DNA of 64,000 bases from Struthio camelus (GCF_040807025.1 NC_090981.1:41333817-41397816), one strand, 5' to 3'. Positions 47,640-61,044 are shown, counted from the stretch's first letter. Numbers and translations: made by a program. The notes: generated by a model not told the origin, from the sequence alone.

Positions 47640-49420
47640 TCTGTATGTTGCACTTAATATTGACAGTAAATCCAAATTAAGCAGCAAATGTGCTAATGTT
47701 TAATGTTTACTTAGCCATACAGAACAGGAGGTGGTGACCCGCAGGGTAGCATTACTAAGATATTTTGGTTTTACATTACGTGTTCAAGTATTTTATGTTA
47801 CCTTTCCCTTATTTTCACAAAAAACAAGCTCTCCTCCATCTGTTAAGTAAAAAATCCAAATGAGCTGCAAAACTCTGTCCCTGATTCCAAACAAATAATG
47901 AAACCTTAATGTGAATAAACATGCCTTCCTAATCAGAGCCAGGCTTGTGATCTTATTGGATAATATTTCACTTCTAGTATCATCAGCTCAAAATGAGTAT
48001 CAGCCTGAGTACTGTTGGTGCAGGTGTAACTTAATGAATTCAGGCTCATTTTATCTGGCGCTCAGTTGCTTACATTGGTGTTAGGAGTATTAGGTCCTTC
48101 AATTTTTCATAACAGGCAACAGCATTAAACTGCCACAGAGCAATATAAATCAGAAATTTTCTTGGACCCCATAAAACAACTAACAAATTTTTTTATCGTT
48201 GCCAGATTTATCATGTGCTTTTGTACATCTAGCAAACAGACCTGACTCTAACCATTCTTGCTTGGCTATTATTTTTTACTTTCGTTTCAACAGTGTATGA
48301 AAATGAACTTGGAAAGTATAAAAGAAATAGTCTAGTCCTGAAGACTTTGCTGTCGAAGGCGTAGTGACATTAAGAGGATCCTTGGTGCAAGCTGTGCATA
48401 TGCTTCTCTGCTGCACTGAGACTTATATTAGAGAAGATGCATTTGCGCTATGGGCAATGAAGACAGAAAATGGAGTGTGTGATTTGTGATGTGCTCATTT
48501 AGAGTATCTTGGGGTGTGTGAGTGTGTATAGTTGATAGGCACACACGGGCATGCATAAAATACACAAATCTTGTCTTAACCCATTAACTCACTTCTGTAT
48601 TAAGCAGCTGAAGAGTGGTAAACAAGAATAAGCATATTAGACAAAATTTATCCAATTGGCATTTTTCAGACATCAATGTTATTATAACTGAATGCTTAAA
48701 GGAATTTAGACTTTGAGAAACAATGAATAGGTATAATAGGAGTTATATCCCTTGCATAATAATAATGCCTCAAAATTTGTATCTAGCATAAAAATTTCCC
48801 ATCTTCCATTTATCAAAGAGCCAACCAATCCTAATTTAATGACACTCAACAACATAATTTTATGTTACCCGGCTCTCTTATCTCTCAACAGCATGAATAA
48901 TTTTGCCTAACCCGGCACAGTAAACTGAAAGAAATCAGTCTGTTTCCAAAGTGGAAAATTACTCATTGCCTTCCATGTTTCATACATGGATACATTTCTA
49001 AGGCTTCCATAAAAACTTCTAGTATGTTCATTACATGAACTACTCCGCAATGGTTTCCTGGACTCAACCATTTAACGTAATGGCAGTTGCCCTCAGTTAT
49101 GCCAGATTGGCTCAATGCATCTGAAAAGCAATTATCTTCATATCAGGTATTTCCTGGCACTTCATCAACTAACTGGAGGAGCTGAATAATATGAAGACGT
49201 TTTAAATCCAGTTTTTAATCACATAACTGCAAGGAAATGTCCAAAACAGAAATCTTTGTTGCTTTTATAAACAACTGGGAAGTAATGTATGCTGTATTTT
49301 CAGCAACAACTGTTTTCCCCAGGAAATCACAGTTAAAAGCTGAAGTGAACGTTCCTTCAGAAAATGCACTATGTTTATAGAAATAGTCTTAGTAGTTAAT
49401 GTCTGGCAAAGCTTCAAACT
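47640..49420. promoter_or_regulatory. Candidate conserved non-coding block
   Basis: AT-rich, repeat-free sequence with many homeodomain-like (ATTA/TAAT) and TTTATNG/CATAAA-type words and balanced composition, no simple repeats and no open frames. This texture resembles deeply conserved enhancers in gene deserts beside developmental genes. Inference from appearance only; no alignment was possible. Confidence 0.3.
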
Positions 49421-52400
49421 CAGTATTACATTACTTTGGTAATTCTAACTTTATCGTCTTAAATAGACCCAGTTTGGAAGTATGAATACAACCAAAGTAG
49501 GACAGCACTCAAAGAACTGCCTTTAAGCAGACTTTATTCTGTCCCATGAAGCTTTGTAATTCCTTCTGTTATTATTAATAGTTGTTAAGTGCTGACAGCA
49601 TGCTTGGCACAGAATGAAACGCAGGAGCATACATGGTTCTTGTTAAGGGTGGCCCTCGGGAGGCCATTGACTGTGTGTAGCAACAACAACAACTTTATTG
49701 AAGTAGTGACCTACTAACACAGCTGCAGCTCGGGTGTCAGGAGATGTCGCTGTTTAGACAAAATAGTGGTGTGCACATGCGAGCAGATATAACTCGCTTA
49801 CATACCAATTTTGTCATAGACCCAATGTTAATGAGGCTATAATCTAAGCAGATGAGACTTTTTCAGGTAGCCAAGGAAGACCTGTAGCCCAGAGTGCTGG
49901 TTTGGCTAGGTTTTCTCCCTCAGCAATGGCAGTGCAGAGCATGGTGACAGGCCAAGCACCTGGGAGCGTCATGGGTGCCACATGTACTGGTGTGGCACGG
50001 GGGCGTGGAAGGAGGCCCTCAGACGGCAGTCAGGGACACTGCTAGAGCCCACAACGGGTTCAGCTCTAGGACGAAAAGAAACATTGGAAAAGAATAGCAA
50101 AAATTTCCAGCAGAGGAGCCTTGAAACTATGCTACATGGATAGCTTAATTTTGAGCCAGGAGCCAGGAGGGGTTGAGAAAAAGGATTTAAAAGGGCTGGG
50201 GGGAAGGCGTGGGAGGCAGTCGCAGGACTGACCCAGACCGCCTTGGGGGAGCTGAGCTGGTGCCCAGGGCGTAAGACAGGCTCTCTGCTCTGCAGCTGCA
50301 GAGCGGGCTGGCATGCCCATTTCATGTGGAAAAGATGACGCCCAATTTCCTACCATCCAGATGCTGTCAGATGTCACTGGACAGTTTTAGCCTAGCCAGG
50401 ATCAGAGCTCTGCTGCATCGTTACCTGCAGGGGGTAGAAGAGAGAGAGGCAGCGGCACCAGAACTGCTGGAGAAGTTCACGCTGTAACAGGTACACAAGG
50501 CAGGGGCTTTGCAGGTGACATTTACTGCCCAGCACTTGACTAAGTGGCTGTGCAGTGCCCAACAGAGAGAAGATGCACCTGGCTTCCCCACCCAGCAGGA
50601 CTGGCACTCACATCCACCAGCAGTTCGGGCCTGACACGTGAACACCACAAAGACAGGATGGGTGTCCTCTGCTGTACTCTGCTTTTTAACAGAAGTGCCA
50701 GTGAGGGGAGAGCTAGTTGGTACCGGCACTGGTAGTTGGTAGGTGCTGGCAGCTGCCCGGCGGGGGCAGCATGGAAGGCAGCGTGGGCTGCTTGCAAAGC
50801 TGAGGAAATCCTCGGACAATTCACCCTTGATACTACAGGTGGACTACTAGGAAGGCTGAAGGTGATTTTCAGCTGCGCTGCATGACGTTGCAGTGGCTAC
50901 AGAGTGGACGTGGGTGGATTTGCCTACCTCTCCTCCTGCCCGTGCTGCTGATGGAGGGTACACTTAGTGGGAGGTGACAAGACCCTATGAATAATTTTTG
51001 CTTAAGAAAAGCTAAAACGTGCAACATGCCAATCACTTCAAGAGTGGATCACTTTCTAAAGGATTTTGATTGTGACAACAGAAGTAGTACATCTGTTACA
51101 AGATCATGAATATGATCATAAATGGTGAGGCATGTCTATGTTAAAATCGGTATTTGTATATCCTTGCTTTCTTCTTTCTTTCAAAAGAAACTCTAAATGA
51201 AAAGAGGTGACTCCTCAAACTCACTACATACCACTGTTCACTGCATTTAACGTCATCATTGTTCTTTCAGTCCAAGGCACTTAGCTTGCCTCAGCCTCCC
51301 TCCTAAATAATACATCCACTCGAGGTGTCTCATATCACTGCTTTTTGTTTCCATCCATACCTTAGCACAGAGCGCGCTTGACTTAACTGTTTTGGAACAC
51401 TAATTCTGCCATCATCATGGTAAGAAGAGCAACCTTGTGGCTCTACCATAGAAAGAGCCTCTTTATTTTGCTGCTTTGTCAGTAAACTAACTAGCATTTC
51501 AAGGTCATGTTCTCACTTCTCCAGTATCACTGCAAACAAGATGGTCATAAAGACATTTCCAAGAAGGCTCTGAAAAAAAAGTTAAACATGGAGTTGCAAA
51601 CATCCTAATTAAAGCACAAAAGAGGCCTGGCAATCTTTATGGTACTTAACATGTCATCTTCTTCCTATCTATTAAACCTAATAATCTGCAAACCACCATT
51701 ATGCTGCAGAGTTATAGCTGCTATAAGTTATGTTAACTTGAATCACAACCCCCCCTTTTTCTTAAACAATGTTTGGCAGCCAAGTGAGTGTGGAAACTAG
51801 ACTGTTTTACATTAGTCAGCAGTACATTTAAATCATTCTTACCAAATGATTTACTGTGGATTACGAATTCTTATATGGCATTTTAAGTTAATGATTGGGC
51901 AAAGTAATATATCACTAAAATGATTGGGTGCATATGTGTGTTGCTTAGATGACTCTAAATTTCTCTTTATTTTGGAGGATTTCTGTACTCTTTTCCCAGC
52001 TGAAAAAAAAAGGTATTTTTAAGAGAAAAGGGCAAAAGCCACCATCTTTTCTGCCTGTCTTCTCCAACTATGGCTTAAATGAAGCAGATTTTCCTCCCTG
52101 CAGGACACTCAGCTCTTGGACACTCAGAGGACAAAACTCTTAGTGCTCTCTAGACAGATATTGGCAGGTGTCAGTATTGCACAGCATTTCTGCACCTCAC
52201 TATGACTCAAAGGCAGGAGGAAAAGCTGGAGGGAAAAGAATTAACACATTATTTCAGATAAAATAGTAAAAGAACCATAGAGAAAGAAAAAAAAAGTTTT
52301 GTCAAAAGCGTTATATCACAAAATGTAAAGAAATGTATCACATCAGGGAAAAAATGACTGCACTCATTTTCCATGCAGTCATTTCTGAAGGCTTTTAGAA

Positions 52401-52749
52401 AGCTCTAAGTGTTACATGGCAGTGGAAAAAGGTGACTTGCTGACTCTGTCTAGCAAGTGGACTTTGGAACCAAGTGTGGTAGAAAGCACATTAAGGAAAA
52501 AATGGGCTGTTGGACCAGATGCTCACAAGTGCTTGGAATCTTTAAAAACAAAGAGTGGCAAAAAATAAATTAATTGTTTATTTTATTGATTAGGTGGGTT
52601 GCAGGATGCAAACACTAGAAGATAATGAGCAACTTTGCACTTAACACATAAATGAAATAAGGAAGACTGTTCTCTCTGCATCAAAGGCCATAAAAAGAAA
52701 AGAAACTACCTGTCAGTGCAAAGTTACCTGTGTGTAACTGCACATAGAT

Positions 52750-52865
52750 CAGAATTTGTGGCCCAAACCCTGCAGGTCATTGCGTGCGAACAGTCCCATA
52801 GTTATTGGCTCCCACTGGTTTCAGTGGGGCTGTGTGAGGCTGCAAGGAACAGCTCACGTGATCTC
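52750..52865. repeat. Possible ancient palindromic repeat
   Basis: Starts GTGGCCCAAACCCTGCAGGTC, with TTGGCTCCCACTGGTTTCAGTGGGGCTGTG split around 52806-52833; the CCCACTG/CAGTGGG pair forms the core. This order matches a palindromic repeat type I recognise from bird and turtle sequence. Family name not assigned. Confidence 0.45.
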
Positions 52866-55654
52866 ATGCTTGCCATAGCAGGAATAGGCAAGATATGCAT
52901 TGCGTGCTCGTTTTGGCACCAGTCATGTCTTTCATCTGCAATTTCAAATGATTGACAAGTAACAGACAGAATTACTGCACTGTTTATTTCACGTATTAAT
53001 GCCCTTAGCTCTTGCTTCAAGCACACAGCTAGTAAAAAATAACTGCCAGAAATATAGGAGTGAGCTGATATTCATTATTAACTTCCCTTTAGACTTTCCT
53101 ATCCCTCCCTCAAGTTTCCAACACGTCCTGTACAGATACTCTCTACGTTCTTCAGAGAACTCTAATCCAGGTCACACGTGGGGGAGGACGAGGGGGAAGT
53201 GATTTCCAGCATAATGCCTTCTCACTGAAAATTTTTAAAGAAAGGCACCTCTCTTTCCTGCCACTAAAGCCAGAGATATTAGGTCCTCTTCCTTGGCCGA
53301 TGTCAACAGTCAAGAGATCACATGAGCTGAGAGGCAATTATTGGGACGAGATTTCCCCAGACCATTAGACGAGGCCAATGCTTGGAGTTGCTCCCAGGAC
53401 AAAAGTGGGAACCACTGCAGATCTCAAAGCAAAGGCACAATGTTTTCTGAGGAAGAAGTAGATCAAAACAGAAGATGTTTGGGAGGAGTGTCCAAAAAGA
53501 GAGTTCAAGACAAATCTAATCCTCCTAAAGTGAACAAGACAGGAATGACTACAGCAATGTGAGCCTACTTGGAAAAAACTCACAGATTCCCACCATATAA
53601 AATTGTGAGACTGGGATAAAAAAAAGAACAAAGCTGTCACAAACTAGGAATAACACCTAATTTAGGTTCAGACTGAAATCCAGAATTCAGTCTAAAGTAC
53701 TCAGGCTTTCTACCTAGTGTGTGCACACCTAGGAAGAGGGCCCAAAACAGTTATGACACTGAGCTCAGGGCTGTTGAAAATGGGCTAACAAGGAATGCTA
53801 AGCACAGGGGAGCATCCCTCTCCTTCTGCAATTTAAACTCCTGATGAATAGCTATGTAGGAAGTTGTCTTCACCTACCTGGGTGATACAGCCTAGCACCC
53901 CCTCTGGAACATATGGTCTTTCTTGGACCATAAAGAGCAGGAGGTTTACCTCAGGTGAGAAGAATGTCAGCATCTGCTATTCAATATTAAAAAATTTGGA
54001 TTACAGCAGTGATTTTGCAAGAAGAAAGCATGGGTTCAGTTCTTTTCTTAGCCCAGTAGATGGTGGCTCCTAGCTACATCTGTCTTAGCCGTAAGGGTAT
54101 AAACATTCCTCACTCCTCTTGTGAGAGCTTTGGCTTTATGGAGTGAACAATTCATGATAACACAGTGAAAGAGCATAAAATGGAGCATGACTCTGTAGTC
54201 TCATAACCGACATCACTTGGGAGGCGTGGAAGTTCTGGGGCCTCTTCCAAGGAATTAAAAATAAAAACATTAGATTAGAAGTATTAACAGACAGGGAAGT
54301 AGGTACCAGAAACATCCCGGGATGCCCAAAACACTGGAATCCAGAGTTGTGCTCCATCCCATTGCATTTTGCATTCATTTCTGCAGTGCAACTCAGCTTA
54401 AGTAAGAAGGTGGCGACTCTGATATTCTCATGACAAAGGGAAATGAAGATTTATCTTAGGATCTTTCAGCCTTGGAGGCTGAGGGGGGCGCTAAACCCAG
54501 GTCTCTCTCTTCTATTACAATATTATATAAACAACGGGCTCCATCATTTAGCCTTAAAAATGGCAGCCAGCAGCATATTTCATCCCAGATCAGACCAGAT
54601 CTGCTGCTGTACCTAAAGATCTCCTGCTGTACCAGGTAAAGAAGAACTGGCTGAGGAGAAAACTGGTGAAAATTTAAATGAATATTTCAAGCTGAAACTG
54701 GACACGGAGCATCCACATTGCACTCATCAGTCCTTGATGAAGGAAAAAGGGAAAAGAGAAAGACTGGGCAGTAATCTCTAGCAAAGTTGTATGAGGCTGC
54801 CCATATGACCACAAAGCTTAACTCCACCTCTGACTGTGACACCCAGATTTCCGAATTTTAAACAGGCCTAAATAAGAGTCTCAGGCTTCAGAGAGAAACA
54901 GTTCTGGGTAGGGACTGTAAATGTAAACATCTGGAGAGCTACACAGCAGCTAAGTTGGGGTTTTATGGGACCCAGCGGGCATCCAGTTCTTTCTAAGCTC
55001 TCTCTAAATACCTATGTATTTCATTGTATCCTACCCCAAGAGATTACATAAATTGCCCAGTATTACACAAGACGGTGATGACAAGACAGCTCTAAGCCTC
55101 AGATTGCGCTGCCTCTGCTTCCAGGAAGGTGAAGACCAGTTAAAGTTTTGTATGTACTGCTCTGTGAGTTAAAAGAAAGACAATCTTAGCTAAACTGTCT
55201 CCTTATAAAAGCCCGAGACACAATCCTGATGGAATTTAATTTTTTTCCAACTAAGACAGCAGGATCAAGCCTTAAAGTTGTCTTTGTTAAACTAGTTAAT
55301 AGATTATCGTCCAAAGTAAACAAATTTCAATAAATGCAAGACTGTTTTTTTCCTCCCTCTTTCCATCTTCTGTTCAACTTCAACTCAGCTATTTATGATT
55401 CATTTCATGAGACACTAGGTTTTCTCTGAAGGCACTAAAAAGGGCCAGAGCTATCAAACAGTTTTAGTGACTAGTACCAACAAGGAACTGTTTTCTTCCA
55501 TGCTATAAAACAGGCACTGTCAATAGACTACAACCGGCAATAAACTATTAAAAAAGGAATTTATGATGGCTACTTATTATCCTCCTGAAATAATGTTGTT
55601 ACAAGGCTGCCCTTTTCACTCATCTGCAGGGATCACATGACAGATGTCTAACAA

Positions 55655-55745
55655 AGGGAAGGGCCCAGATCCGCAGGGACCGACTGCAAATAGCCAAGGA
55701 ATTGCCCCGCGTTACACCAGCGCGCACTGCACCGGGGCTGCAGAG
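55655..55745. repeat. Possible ancient palindromic repeat remnant
   Basis: GGGCCCAGATCCGCAGGG at the left and GTTACACCAGCGCGCACTGC further right have the order of a degenerate GGCCAGATCC...TACACCAG repeat. CpG content is unusually high for such an old remnant. Confidence 0.35.
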
Positions 55746-56104
55746 CAGCAGAGCAGTTGTTCCACATTGGACTTATACTTCTTATACAGTGGGTACTTGA
55801 TTTAAGGTGGGATCTTAATTAAGTAATGTATAGAACATGTTGAGTCATTTTAATGGCCAAATATCAAATTATGTAGGAATGCCTATTATTGTTTAGCAAG
55901 GAATTGGTGAACCACAAGGATAAAATAAGAAATGGTACAAACCTCAAATGGAATCAGATCTGCCTCCTTATTTAGATTTCAAAAAAAGTCCCAACCAGCA
56001 CTCATCCTTCCTCTCCAGCCCCGTAACAGGCTTTCTGCTTTGCTGAAGTGTCTGCCTCTGTTAGGTTGATGTTTGACTGTGATATGGATCTGTAATTGCT
56101 ATAA

Positions 56105-56165
56105 GTTGTGGTACACCACGGGCATCAATAGAGCTACACTATCTTATTCCAGTTAATGAACTGTG
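56105..56165. repeat. Possible ancient palindromic repeat remnant
   Basis: GGCATCAATAGAGCTACAC followed by TTATTCCAG resembles the arm ATCAATGGAGCTACACC of the same repeat type as at 42085. Short and diverged. Confidence 0.35.
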
Positions 56166-57253
56166 ATCTTTAATATACATTCTGGCAAGAAAGGGGAAAC
56201 AATGCAGCTCAGTCTTCAGAGGCATTTGGATTATCTGCTTCTTGATCTAGTCCTCCGTCCAATGCGCCTCTGACTAAGGAACTTGCTAATGTGTGAGACT
56301 GGAGTCACAGAAACTGCGGTCAAGGCTGAACACACAGCCCTCGGGAGAGGTCTCCTAATACAGACTGTGCCCAGGGACTGAGGGAAAGGGTCCTAAAGCT
56401 GTCGAGGGAAAAGAAAGGGGTAGTTTGAAGGGCTTTCTGAAGAAAAGGAAAAGGAGTTTTGGGGTCTAGAGAAGGGAAAGCTAGGCTGGGCTGAGAAAAA
56501 GATGGAAAAATGAGGTGTGGAGAAATGGGGTGGGAAGGGGATAGTCACTGAGATTCGGATGAAGAAAACGAAGCAGGATTGAAGTATCAAGCTTTCTGAA
56601 AGTCCTCACTACTCAGGGTAGTGTTATCGAGAGGGATTCTCCTCTCCTCCGTGTCACTGCAAACAAAGTGGAGCTGCCTGATATCCTCTTACCTAGGCAG
56701 TTTGTCCGGGGGAAAGAAGACTGTTGTTTTCTAACCGCAGATACTGATTTGAGAACACAGTATTTATTCTCAGAAAGGTAGTACTTTCCAGGTAAAGGTA
56801 GTAAAATCCAGCGCTGATTTTAGGAACTCCGCACAAAGAACGTACACCACGCAAACCCAGGAAATGGTGTGGATGGAGAACTCAGGCAAAAACGATCCAT
56901 TTTGCTAAGGAGAAATTGTTACAAATATAGTCTCTGTGCTTAGGGCGCTGGTGAGCATGAGTTAAATTGCTGCTGAGATTATAACGTTGGGTTTATCATG
57001 TGTTCAATTATTATTTCTCAAGGAAGGAGACAGCCCTGCCTGTGATTGTCTCTTGCTGGTTGCTTGTCTTAACAACTCCGCTCTGTCAAGACTGCATCTC
57101 TACAGCAAGAGGAGCAACAATTAAAATACTGAGACCGTATGAGAAGCCATATATCCCGCAAATGTACTGAATCTAGAAGTTACTTACTTGCATCTGGAAG
57201 TGCTTGTTTACGTTATTACCGCTCAGTAAGTTAATAAACATGATAACAGAATA

Positions 57254-57278
57254 ATGATGATGATGATGATGGTGATAT

Positions 57279-57310
<32 letters not shown>
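57254..57310 (+). repeat. Compound microsatellite (ATG)n then (CAA)10
   Basis: An ATG/GAT tract at 57254-57270, then ten perfect CAA units at 57281-57310. It sits directly at the left edge of the first right-hand CpG island. Confidence 0.93.
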
Positions 57311-57312
<2 letters not shown>

Positions 57313-57329
57313 CACCTTTTATTCCCGCA

Positions 57330-57445
57330 GCACCTCCCACGCCTACGGCGCGCCCAAGCTGCCAGCAGGACGATGCACGCAGGGGGAGCAGGGCGCTGCA
57401 GGGAGCGCAGCCCGCGCCCGGCCCCGCGCAGCAAAAACCTCCCTT
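57330..57445. promoter_or_regulatory. Small CpG island
   Basis: Short CpG-rich block (GGCGCGCCC, GCCCGCGCCCGGCCCCGCGC) next to the CAA microsatellite. First of a chain of islands in the right-hand 7 kb. Confidence 0.55.
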
Positions 57446-57959
57446 GCCCTCTGAACCTCTGCACTGAAATACGCTTACTTATCATTATTTGGTGCATCTT
57501 GCCAGCGTTTGAACGGTCCAAAGTGAAATCGTCACTTTTCGTTTAGCCTAGAGAGGACTGCAACAAAAAAAATGTGTTAAACCGATAGCGTGGCAGTATT
57601 TTTTAAGCGAGTGGCATTGGAAGCAAATAAGCGAAGTGTGTAAATGTGCACGAACAGAGAGAACCATTTTAATTGAAAGCATGAAAGAGGACGAAAGACC
57701 ACACTCGTTCCTGCTTTTTGGTAACATATGCCTATGCTATAATTGCCTGTAAATAGCCACTGCAAAAGCAACTCAGATTAGTGGCTTTCTGGGTGAGGGA
57801 TGGAAACTCTGACGATTTTAGCTGTTGAAAGCTTACGTGAACTCGTACTGCACTAGAAAAATAAAACCCTATAGGAACGCTGGCTTGCGGAGATATTTTT
57901 CCAATTATCACCTTGGCAAGATATAGCTCTGTACTTCCAAAGCCGAGCTCTCCCTCTCC

Positions 57960-58440
57960 AGCACGGGTTTTGCGCTCTCCCAAACCTACTCCGCTTGCCT
58001 CCTTCCCTCCCTCCTCGGGCTTTCCACGGGTTTGTACAAATCACCGGCCAAACTGCCCGCGGGTGCCGCTCCGCGGTGCTCGGCGCTGGCGGGCGGGTCT
58101 GTGGCAGAGGCTCCCCGTCGCCCCGCCACGGCCGCGGCCGCTCCGCGGTGCTCCACGCTGGCGGGCGGGCGGGGGCCGCCCCCAGGCCGGTTCCCTGCCT
58201 GCCGCCGCCGCCGGGCAGCGGCGGGCTCGGGGGGCTCGGCCGGAGCCGGGCTGCGCGGCCGAGCGAGCGCAAGCGGCGCGGAGCCCCCTACGCCCCGCGG
58301 CCCCGCCAGCGACCGCGGAGCCGACTGTACCCGGCGGCGTTCCTGTTTTTCGCACGGGCTGAAAATAATGCTTTGGTTACAGCCTGCTAGTGCTCTCTGC
58401 TCTCACAGCGCCGGGCTGGGATTTTACGAGCCGGCTGAGC
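57960..58440. promoter_or_regulatory. CpG island with internal duplication
   Basis: Dense CpG with Sp-type GGGCGGG boxes. Includes a 33-bp segment repeated with period 72 (58065-58097 and 58137-58169). Frames on both strands (57853-58272 -, 57913-58362 +, 58032-58484 +) are low-complexity products of base composition. Which transcript, if any, starts here cannot be told. Confidence 0.7.
58065..58169. repeat. Duplicated 33-bp GC-rich unit, period 72
   Basis: The unit starts GCCGCTCCGCGGTGCTC and ends CGCTGGCGGGCGGG. The copies differ at 2 of 33 positions (GG against CA). Confidence 0.9.
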
Positions 58441-58659
58441 CAAGAGATCGGAATTTGCACCGAATACTGTATTATACGGCATAGACTATTTTACCCTGTT
58501 AAAAAACACCAGACGACGTGACTCTATCGACAGTTTATTTCAGGCACAAATATTAGGATGCTAGGTTGGCACAGATTTTTCCCTCGACCTGCAGCCCTGT
58601 GCTTCCGCCGTGACAATCACCGACGCTGAGGAAAACATTTGCTCCTTAAAATTCAGCAG

Positions 58660-58920
58660 CCCCCCGCATTTTCCCCTTCAGCCGCCGCCCCTGCCGCATG
58701 TGCACACCCGAAAGTGGAAGGCGTAAAATCGCCTTTCCGACTCCCCTGGGGTTTCCTTCGTTTCTGCTGCTCCCTCTGCGTCGTCCGCGGCTGCTTGCTC
58801 CAGCCCCGGAGCCGGGAAGCCAGCGCCCAGGCTGGGCTCCTCCTGCTCCTGCAGAGCCCGGGGGGGGCCCTTTGCGGCACCGGGCAGATCGCAGAGCTAA
58901 GGAGCGGGGCACCTCATTTG
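58660..58920. promoter_or_regulatory. CpG island, smaller
   Basis: Third CpG-rich block, moderately dense, including a GGGGGGG run at 58860-58866. No recognisable coding sequence in any frame. Confidence 0.55.
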
Positions 58921-58949
58921 CGCCATCTGACCGTGAAAATCTGCTTCTA

Positions 58950-59480
58950 AATATGTGTATGTCTTTGTAAGACTGAGCTTTCCATTACCTGTTGACTGGG
59001 AACACGTACACAGAGGAAGCTTTCGATATAATGCAGTTTTCGCTTACTGTAAGTCCCACATGTTGCAGTCAAATTCATGCCAGCTGGGAGGGCCGGAGCA
59101 GTAAAATCTATTTCATCATAAATCAAGTTTATGAACTGTAGTACAAGGTATATAACTTTGGAAGCTGCTCTCTTTAGTGATAAATGGCTGTTGAAATGTT
59201 CGACTGTGGCATTGTCAAACTCCGTTTTCCACCTAAAATCTGACACAAGCTAATTCTCACAGCGATAGGCGTCTCTGGCTTAAATTGGAAGAAAATGGTC
59301 TGGCAAAAATTATATTAGGCAAACAGAAACGTAAACCTCAGAGTGTAACATATAGAATAAAATCTCCTGGACGCTGATGATGCGGCCAGCCTACATTTCC
59401 TATTCGCATATTTGCAACCAAATGTGTGCAGGCGTCGGATCGGGTAGGCTGTCACGCTGTTGTCGTCAAAGACTAAGTAA
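58950..59480. promoter_or_regulatory. Candidate conserved non-coding block
   Basis: Non-repetitive, moderately AT-rich sequence that keeps CpG, with homeodomain/HOX-like words (CATAAATCA near 59117, GATAAATGG near 59179). No plausible coding frame. Enhancer-like by texture only. Confidence 0.3.
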
Positions 59481-59976
59481 CCTCATTTAAAAGAAAATCT
59501 AAAAGTACCAGTTTAAAATTTGTTTTTAACGGACACTTCCCCTATTCATACTTGCAACACGTAACACAAGATGGGAAGAGAATTATGACCACACAGTATA
59601 ATCAAGGCAATTCTTATCTCAGCGTACGTGGTATTTCCCCCTCGCTTTCAATTTCTCAGTGATTGATCTAGGGGCTTTTTAGGGAAAGAGGAGTAGAAGA
59701 AACAAATCTGCACTGTCCTCGCACTCGTTATCGCAGATTACGTTGGAGGAGACACTGACGAGTCCTATGCCTCTCCTTCAGACTTTAGATTGCCATCCGC
59801 ACCGCAGTTAAACATTTAATGTTTTGCGTCTGATGCTGCATTAGGTAGAGGTTCTCCAGGAGTATCTGGAGAAAGGTAGTTCAGCACATTATTTCCTCTT
59901 AGGTTTTCCACAACTATGATATTTAGACTCTAGGAACTTTTCAGAACGAACTATGAAGGTTAGCAAAGCACCGACG

Positions 59977-59994
59977 GTTGTTGTTGTTGTTGTT
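59977..59994 (+). repeat. (GTT)6 microsatellite
   Basis: Six perfect GTT units, then two ATT units. Confidence 0.85.
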
Positions 59995-60753
59995 ATTATT
60001 ACAGCCACTAATATTATGACTACTACCGATGAAATACATCTGTCTAGCAACACAGAATACCTCAGGTATAGCGAAATAACAATAAAAGATTTCAGTAGAC
60101 GTCCCCGAGTCCCAGGAGGCAGGGCAGGGTCTCTATCAGGGTCCTGCAGCTTGTCAAAACTTGTCTAATCAAAAGAAGTGAAAGTGGGGAGCAAAAGCAC
60201 TGGGGTTTTGCCGTGGAGCTGGAAGATGGATTAGGGATTGAACTGAAGGGATTCTCTTATGCCATCGTGCTGGTGAGGCTACATCGGGCATTTGGAATAG
60301 GAAATATCGCCGATACATTGTCAACTTTCCTCCGTAAAATTACGCGAATGATTCTCGTGCGAAACATCTGTCAAGATTTTACCCTTAGGGAAAAGAAAAA
60401 AGAAACCATGCACCACACACCCACACACCCACACATACCGCATTTAAATGACAACCTGTTAGATGCTGGGGAACCCCGGGGCTCTTAAAGAGGTGTTGCT
60501 TGCGTTTGAACTAATTTAGAGATACTTTAAAACTAATTATTGCTCCGTTTAATAATTGTTCAGTTTTCTCGTCCGGTAGCAGAAGATTTAGTCATAGGAA
60601 AAAGCTGCAAAGATATTTCCAGCCGCCTTGAGAAAGTACAGGGACGTGCTCCAACGCTCCCGGTGGGATTGGTCTTGTATTTTATATTGCGATGTACTCA
60701 TTTAACGTTTCTCCATTCAAACTACCACTCGTTAGTTTTGTACAATTGTGGAC

Positions 60754-60779
60754 AAAAAGAAAAGAAAAGAAAAGAAAAA
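60754..60779 (+). repeat. (AAAAG)n purine microsatellite
   Basis: Repeated AAAAG units; a purine-only tract that also has mirror symmetry. Confidence 0.85.
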
Positions 60780-61044
60780 TAACCCCGAGGAGGTCTCGCT
60801 GGCACTACAGTGTATGTGAGATACCGTGTCCTCTTCGCCTTGCAGAATTTACTAGGTGCAGTCCTGATTTGTGCATGGGGTTACGGCGCTCCTGGCGTGA
60901 ATCACGTAGCCAAATGAAGAGGAAATACGCAGCTTGCCCAGCCTAGTGCTGCTCTTTCCTCAGCTTGGAAGAAATCGGGGAATTTATGCGGGTAATTCAG
61001 TTGCTCTATATTTTGGAGCTATGGAACTGTAATTGTTTTATATC

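Larger units (their letters stand above)
49421..57250. other. Intergenic desert with old repeat remnants
   Basis: About 7.8 kb without a recognised gene. It holds possible ancient palindromic repeats (52750-52865, 55655-55745, 56105-56165), a MIR-like stretch near 55040-55110 and a near-identical 16-bp direct repeat with period 20 at 54598-54633. Open frames are short and without domains. Confidence 0.5.
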
